This document shows, in pieces, positions 60,086 through 64,000 of a stretch of 64,000 bases of DNA. Source of the stretch: Bradyrhizobium sp. 138 (GTDB lineage: Bacteria > Pseudomonadota > Alphaproteobacteria > Rhizobiales > Xanthobacteraceae); NCBI RefSeq assembly GCF_023074075.1, contig NZ_JADPKT010000091.1:1-64000 (forward strand), in the 5' to 3' direction. Position 1 is the first letter of the stretch; the number at the start of each line of letters is the position of its first letter. A model generated the notes under the pieces. That model was not told the DNA's origin. It made no database searches and was given only the letters and a program-made list of their open reading frames with translations. Position numbers and translations under genes: made by a program.

Positions 60086-60645
60086 ATCGTTCCCGTTTTT
60101 TTTGCCAGGTTTAGAGACCGGTGGGCTGCTCGCTTGTGACGTGTTCAGTTTCGCCCCCTATGGGGTGGACCTCGCGCCGCGACTTGAACTTCGCACCTGC
60201 ATTGGTGCCGGGTGGCCCGTTCGGGTTGGCGGCGATAATCGCCCGTGTGTTAGGCCTCATACGTTCTTCGGCGTGCCGTGAGCTCGTTTCGGACCAACAG
60301 TCGATGTCGACAAAGTCCGCCCGTGCGCCCGCGAGATTGATGGCATGGACGGCTTGAGAAACGAATAGGAGGAGGCGATTACATCTTGCTCCCCTCGATA
60401 CCGAGCGCCTTCAGACCAAGCAGGAACCCAATCGTGCGCTTGGAACCGCAACGCTATACTTGCGACCAACATAGACCGCGAAAGCTGGTTCGAGCGTCTC
60501 AGTCGTCGACCGACTGGAAATTCGCTGCGAACACAATAGCGCTTCGACGGCAGAGAGTCGGCAACAATGATATTTGGATCCGAGAACGGAATTGCATTCA
60601 CCGCCTCCGTGTCATCGAGGCGATTCTCTGCAGGTCCAGTGCCGA
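60086..60645. other. Gap in the nif accessory operon; possible remnant
   Basis: No intact gene. One minus-strand frame near 60370-60470 reads AVYVGRKYSVAVPSARLGSC and in another frame LKALGIEGSKM, suggesting a decayed small gene that I cannot name. Confidence 0.35.
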
Positions 60646-60915
60646 TCACCGCCCAACATGCCTTCTAGCTAGCACCAATCCAGTCGCTCGCGTCTGATCG
60701 GCCGTAATCTGCATGCAGTGGTCCGATCCATCGATTAAATGCAGGTCAAACTGCGGAAGACGCCGGAATGGCTGCTGCGTCACATCCGATGCATCACATC
60801 GAACCAAGGTGAGCTGCGGAAAGCGGCGCCTTAGGTCAGCAACGGCGCTAGTGTCTGTGTTAGCTGTCGCAAGCAGGCGTTCGATTTCGATCAATTGTTC
60901 TGTGGCTAGCGCCAT
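60646..60915 (-). CDS. Nif-cluster DUF6129-like protein
   Basis: The 89-residue product reads MALATEQLIEIERLLATANT, then VADLRRRFPQLTLVRCDASD and FDLHLIDGSDHCMQITADQT. It has the same layout as the DUF6129 family found only in nif clusters (short helix, RxRFPxLxxxxC, then LyLVDgxeHClrlT). Role in nitrogenase assembly is unknown. It is 33 bases after the next upstream gene, in the same direction. Confidence 0.65.
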   Translation of the reverse strand: MALATEQLIEIERLLATANTDTSAVADLRRRFPQLTLVRCDASDVTQQPFRRLPQFDLHLIDGSDHCMQITADQTRATGLVLARRHVGR

Positions 60916-60948
60916 TGTGGCTCCTATATGATTGCTGCCAAATGAGCA

Positions 60949-61302
60949 TCACTGCCAGAAGAGCCGCTCGGGATCCGTGTTCAATTCATCGATCGCCGAC
61001 GCAAGCCGGTGGAAAATGCTGTAAAATTTCCAGCTTCCTCGCGCGTGATTCTTGAAAAACAGTTTCCAGATCCCGCTCACAGCATCGTAATGAAATAGCG
61101 CGACATCGATCTGACCGCCATCGTTGTCGATATTGCGCGAGCAGCAGGGGCTCTCAATGAGATAGCCCGCCTTTACCGGCGTTACACTCGGCGAGACATA
61201 GCGATAGTGCTTGCGCGAGATCAAAGCACGTTCGATCCGCTTGCGATCTAGCTCGTTCGGATGGGGGATCAGCCCGACCGGTACCTCTCTCGACACTCTC
61301 AT
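60949..61302 (-). CDS. Nif-cluster DUF3024-like protein
   Basis: The 117-residue product has LDRKRIERALISRKHYRYV, then GYLIESPCCSRNIDNDGGQI, VALFHYDAVSGIWKLFFKNH and GSWKFYSIF. The W-x-L-x-x-K-x-H and WxxY pattern resembles DUF3024 proteins, which also occur in rhizobial nif clusters. Function unknown. It is 15 bases downstream of the nifZ-like gene. Confidence 0.6.
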   Translation of the reverse strand: MRVSREVPVGLIPHPNELDRKRIERALISRKHYRYVSPSVTPVKAGYLIESPCCSRNIDNDGGQIDVALFHYDAVSGIWKLFFKNHARGSWKFYSIFHRLASAIDELNTDPERLFWQ

Positions 61303-61317
61303 TGCGAGAACATCCCC

Positions 61318-61557
61318 TCAAAGGACTGCGATCTCTTCTTCAAGACAACCAACGATCAGCCGCTCACCAAAATCTACAAGATAAATCGGTACGCTCGCTT
61401 CGGTATGCATCGCGACCCGGACGATCTCGCCGATAGCACCGGCGCCGACCAGGATCCCATCAGGCGGCGCGGTGGCAACCGACTCGTCATTGATGAGATT
61501 GACTGCGGTTTTGACGAGCTGGCCCGATCGATATTTTGGAACGCGCGGCTCTGTCAT
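61318..61557 (-). CDS. NifZ-domain protein (second copy)
   Basis: A 79-residue protein with a single NifZ domain: PKYRSGQLVKTAVNLINDES, then GILVGAGAIGEIVRVAMH and PIYLVDFGERLIVGCLEEEI. NifZ assists P-cluster formation in the MoFe protein. It overlaps nifZ by 4 bases. It keeps the NDxS and GxxGEIV signatures but differs clearly from its neighbour, so the pair arose by an old duplication or represents two specialised NifZ forms. Confidence 0.75.
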   Translation of the reverse strand: MTEPRVPKYRSGQLVKTAVNLINDESVATAPPDGILVGAGAIGEIVRVAMHTEASVPIYLVDFGERLIVGCLEEEIAVL

Positions 61558-61865
61558 GACACAGCCACTTCCGGCAATGGCAGATCATCTACGCCCTCGT
61601 CGACCGGGTCGAGCTCTTTGCGCGCCATGCCGACGCGGTAGCCACTTTCAAGAAATTCGACACCGTAGATATAGAATTTCTGCAACGTGCCGATGGAAAC
61701 GACATAACCCACGTCGCCCTTCTTGGCCAGGATGTCGCCGATCTCCTTGCCGCGAAGGGTGCCGTCATTGCGGATCGTACTGCTGGCCCGCACTTTTTCG
61801 CCGAAGCTGAACGCGGGCGGCCCGCTTAGCTGGATCACATCACTGTCGCGAACGATCATGTTCAT
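61554..61865 (-). CDS. nifZ: Nitrogen fixation protein NifZ
   Basis: Starting at ATG 61865 the product is 103 residues, MNMIVRDSDVIQLSGPPAFS, followed by FGEKVRASSTIRNDGTLRGK and GDVGYVVSIGTLQKFYIYGV with EFLESGYRVGMARKELDP. This is a full NifZ. The start codon overlaps the stop of the LRV gene (ATGA) with a purine-rich stretch just upstream. NifZ acts with NifH in maturing the second P-cluster. Confidence 0.92.
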   Translation of the reverse strand: MNMIVRDSDVIQLSGPPAFSFGEKVRASSTIRNDGTLRGKEIGDILAKKGDVGYVVSIGTLQKFYIYGVEFLESGYRVGMARKELDPVDEGVDDLPLPEVAVS

Positions 61866-62460
61866 GCACCGCCCCCTCGCGAACCTGCAGGGCGCACGGA
61901 GATGCGAGCAGAGGTGCTCTTCTGAAGCATATTGTCCTCGTCTGCGATGAGACATGCCGACTCGTCAACCGCGATGCGAAGCGCCACTTCGTAGCGGGCA
62001 TGCCGTTCAGGTTCGCGGTTCAGAGCGGTTACCGAATGGAGTGAAAGTCGCTGCGCGAACTCGAGGTGCACGGAGGTGTCGGGGCCGTTCACCATGCCAA
62101 GCAGCCGCATACGTCGTGCCACCATGCGACGAAACTCAATGGCCTCATCATTCATCAGCCAGCCAAGCCGGCGCGGCTCGATGCGCTGCGTCCCGATCCA
62201 ACAGCCGCAATAAAATGCAGAGCTTTGCCACCTCCGACGTCTTGGCCCAGCGAGTCTGTAGAAGTCGAAGCGGTAGAGCTCGATCGGGACAGAAGCCAAC
62301 GTCTCTGCTTCGAGCAGGTGTTTTCGGCCACTCTGTCCAGATAATAGAAGAGTCCGGTCTGCCGTTGCTGATCCTCGGCTTCGGGTAGCAGACCTTCGTC
62401 GAGCCGCGTGTGCGCTGCCAACGCTCCCTTGCTGCCTGATAGTGGAATGACTGGGTCCAT
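61862..62460 (-). pseudogene. LRV FeS4-cluster domain protein of the nif operon, frameshifted
   Basis: Begins MDPVIPLSGSKGALAAHTRL and DEGLLPEAEDQQRQTGLFYY in one frame, then ELYRFDFYRLAGPRRRRWQS, FYCGCWIGTQRIEPRRLGWL in another. Leucine-rich-variant repeats follow: DEAIEFRRMVARRMRLL, PDTSVHLEFAQRLSLHSVTA, REPERHARYEVALRIAVDE. LRV FeS4 proteins sit beside nifB-frxA in Bradyrhizobium. The usual YCGxC iron-sulfur motif appears as YCG-C with a residue lost, and the repeats show substitutions. At least one frameshift (near 62310-62350). Confidence 0.7.
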
Positions 62461-62806
62461 GTTCGTGGGCAGCTTTCCTCCTCTGGGTGGGCCCTTCGAC
62501 GTTGCGAGGCGGTGCACCTGGCTCGGCGAAGAACAGCCCCGTCAGCACAGCGGCGTGGGTCAAATCGCTGACAGCGCTGCTTAGTGGGCGCTCGGCATCG
62601 AGGCGCAACTTTGGACCCTTGCGCTCCAGGACTTTCTTACGGGGCCCGCGGCGCCGCCTACGCACCGATGTTGGCGATCGATCCTGAGTAATCCATGGCC
62701 ATGACAAGAAATTGCAAGTCGACGCCTGCGGCGCCGTAAATGCACACGGCGATACTCGCGACTTTGCAGTGACGGAGCTCGGCATGAAATTCACGAGCAC
62801 ACCCCT
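62461..62806. other. Spacer between frxA and the LRV gene
   Basis: A minus-strand frame reads KKVLERKGPKLRLDAERPLS and VSDLTHAAVLTGLFFAEPGA, which has coding character but no recognisable family. It may be another decayed nif accessory gene. Confidence 0.35.
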
Positions 62807-63031
62807 TTAGGCAGGCGCCTGGTAACGCGGCACTGATGTGTCGATGACGCTGGTGTTTTCAACTGGACAGACAGCGACACACTGCGGCTCGTCAAAATAG
62901 ACGATGCATTCGCTGCACTTCTTGGGTTCGATTGCGAAGTTTCCAGCCTTCACCGACATTGCAACATTCGGGCATAAGGGTTCACAAGCCGAGGAACTCG
63001 TACATTGCGAGGCGATGAGCTTGAATGACAT
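62807..63031 (-). CDS. frxA: Ferredoxin-like protein FrxA with altered cysteines
   Basis: The 74-residue protein matches FrxA/FdxN of Bradyrhizobium nif operons (MSFKLIASQCTSSSACEPLC, PKKCSECIVYFDEPQC, VAVCPVENTS). A 2[4Fe-4S] ferredoxin has C-x2-C-x2-C-x3-CP and C-x2-C-x8-C-x3-CP. Here the first motif reads CTSSSAC, with Ser at the second cysteine, so one cluster lacks a ligand. The Cys I remember near the C-terminus (ENTC) is also Ser. The frame is open but full function is doubtful. It lies 12 bases after nifB. Confidence 0.8.
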   Translation of the reverse strand: MSFKLIASQCTSSSACEPLCPNVAMSVKAGNFAIEPKKCSECIVYFDEPQCVAVCPVENTSVIDTSVPRYQAPA

Positions 63032-63043
63032 AGATACGACCTC

Positions 63044-64000
63044 TTAGGCGACCGAGATCAGCGGTTCTTGCCCCAACGCGGCGTCGCCGCGCTTGACGTG
63101 CCGGATCTCACCGCTCTTGATTTTATGGAGATAGCCCCTGAACCAGCCGATCGCCGATTTCTCGATGGTATCGTGCGCGTATTGATCGACCGGCTCGATC
63201 CCAGCATTGATCAGAATGTCTCTTGGGCAGCCACAAATCTTGGCCACGAATACAGCATGGCAGTCGTTGATGGCGCGGATGATGCGCGCAAGCCGATCCT
63301 CCTCGCCATATCCGCCCTGGCAGTAAACGCCGACACGACGGTGCCCGACGAGTTTGACGCCGGATGTCGAGAGTTCGTATACTTGGAACTCCCCAGCATG
63401 CCCAAAATGCTCATTAATGAGGCCCGAGCCTTTAGTTGCGACCGCGGCCAGAAGCTTGACCTCACTCATTTCGCCAGCGAGTTCCACCAACTCCTCCTGC
63501 CTGGTCGTGATCCTCGTCGCAGGCTCATCCTCAATCTTGGCCTGATAAGCCTTGCGCGACTCGAGGTCATATTGAACGTCCATGGCCATGACCTTCTCTA
63601 TGGTGAACTCGCTGCTGCGATCATCTCCGAGCAGGCCGACGGCGTCAGCCCGGCACCGGCGGCAATGCCGCATCATCTCTATCTGACCTTCACAAGCATC
63701 CTGCAGCGCCGCCAATTCCTGCGCTGTCGGGCCTCGCTGGCCTTTGAGCCCGAATGCTGTGCCGTGCTCGGGCGCGGAGATCAGTGGCATGATAGGTCGT
63801 TTTCGGATTGGCCAAGGCATCGCCGGGGCCGGCGATACCGAGCACAGTCAGCTGTGGAATTCTGGTGGCGACCGCGAGCAGCTTTCTCGCCGCCTGCTCA
63901 GGAGTGAGCCTCTCACTAACAACACCCAGATGCGTTTCATTGGCGCAGTCGTACTTACGATTGCAGTAGTTGCATCGAATATTGCAAGCCGACGCTACCG
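63044..64000 (-). pseudogene. nifB: nifB with a large internal deletion and frameshift (partial at window edge)
   Basis: NifB is the radical-SAM enzyme that makes the NifB-co core of FeMo-co. At the window edge the minus strand encodes the SAM cluster motif CNIRCNYCNRKYDCANETHL, then LTPEQAARKLLAVATRI and LTVLGIAGPGDALANPKT. It then jumps in another frame to MPLISAPEHGTAFGLKGQRG, MMRHCRRCRADAVGLLGDD and the NifX-like C-terminal domain (HFGHAGEFQVYELSTSG, ending GQEPLISVA). About 130 residues expected between PKTT and MPLIS are missing and the join at 63790-63800 is out of frame. This copy cannot make active NifB. The start lies outside the window. Confidence 0.88.

Noticed and set aside
61862..62800. 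312-codon minus-strand frame taken as one gene
   Set aside because: Only its second half is coding (LRV repeats); the first half is a read-through of the spacer and of other frames.

Overview
The window looks like part of a Bradyrhizobium symbiosis island. The evidence is a Bradyrhizobium-type uptake hydrogenase cluster (hupSLCDFGHIJK-hypABFCDE, without hupE), a nif accessory cluster (nifB, frxA, an LRV FeS4 gene, nifZ), an extra groESL operon, a SUMO-protease type III effector gene, and many insertion-sequence remnants (IS66, IS21, IS5, IS110, large serine recombinase) among broken genes. No sequence search was run; families are named from recognised protein motifs.

Layout. 1-4.2 kb: tail of an IS66 element that cut into a DUF3800 gene, then decayed membrane-protein and sugar-binding-protein genes and small hypotheticals. 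4.3-19.3 kb: the hydrogenase region, all on the minus strand and mostly with 4-base overlaps. Structural, maturation and nickel-insertion genes look intact. The gene at its downstream end (hypX) and the H2-sensor genes at its upstream end (hupUV) are remnants. A -24/-12 (sigma-54) promoter lies just upstream of hupS and a FixK/FnrN-like box lies upstream of hupG. 20-26 kb: small hypotheticals, a diaminopropionate ammonia-lyase-like gene and IS remnants. 26.2-28.4 kb: groESL with a CIRCE operator and a terminator. 28.7-34 kb: a small translational-machinery-type gene and pseudogenes of a prolyl oligopeptidase and a beta-carbonic anhydrase.

34.1-45.0 kb: one IS21-family element with both terminal inverted repeats and a 7-bp target duplication still readable. 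It is swollen to 10.9 kb by a 1093-codon NopD-like C48 protease effector gene and nested fragments of other transposons, including a broken large serine recombinase.

46-58.4 kb: accessory metabolism: a three-ORF acyl-CoA carboxylase, trpD with a trpC remnant, an M20 peptidase remnant, an acyl-CoA synthetase, an Lrp/AsnC regulator and a broken dapA-family gene. 59.3-64 kb: an integrase remnant, then a minus-strand nif accessory operon. Its nifB has a large internal deletion with a frameshift, its LRV FeS4 gene is frameshifted and its FrxA has lost cluster cysteines; nifZ and several small genes remain open.

Overall, H2 oxidation and chaperonin functions look maintained. H2 sensing and this copy of the FeMo-co accessory genes look to be decaying, which implies either another nif cluster elsewhere in the genome or loss of fixation.
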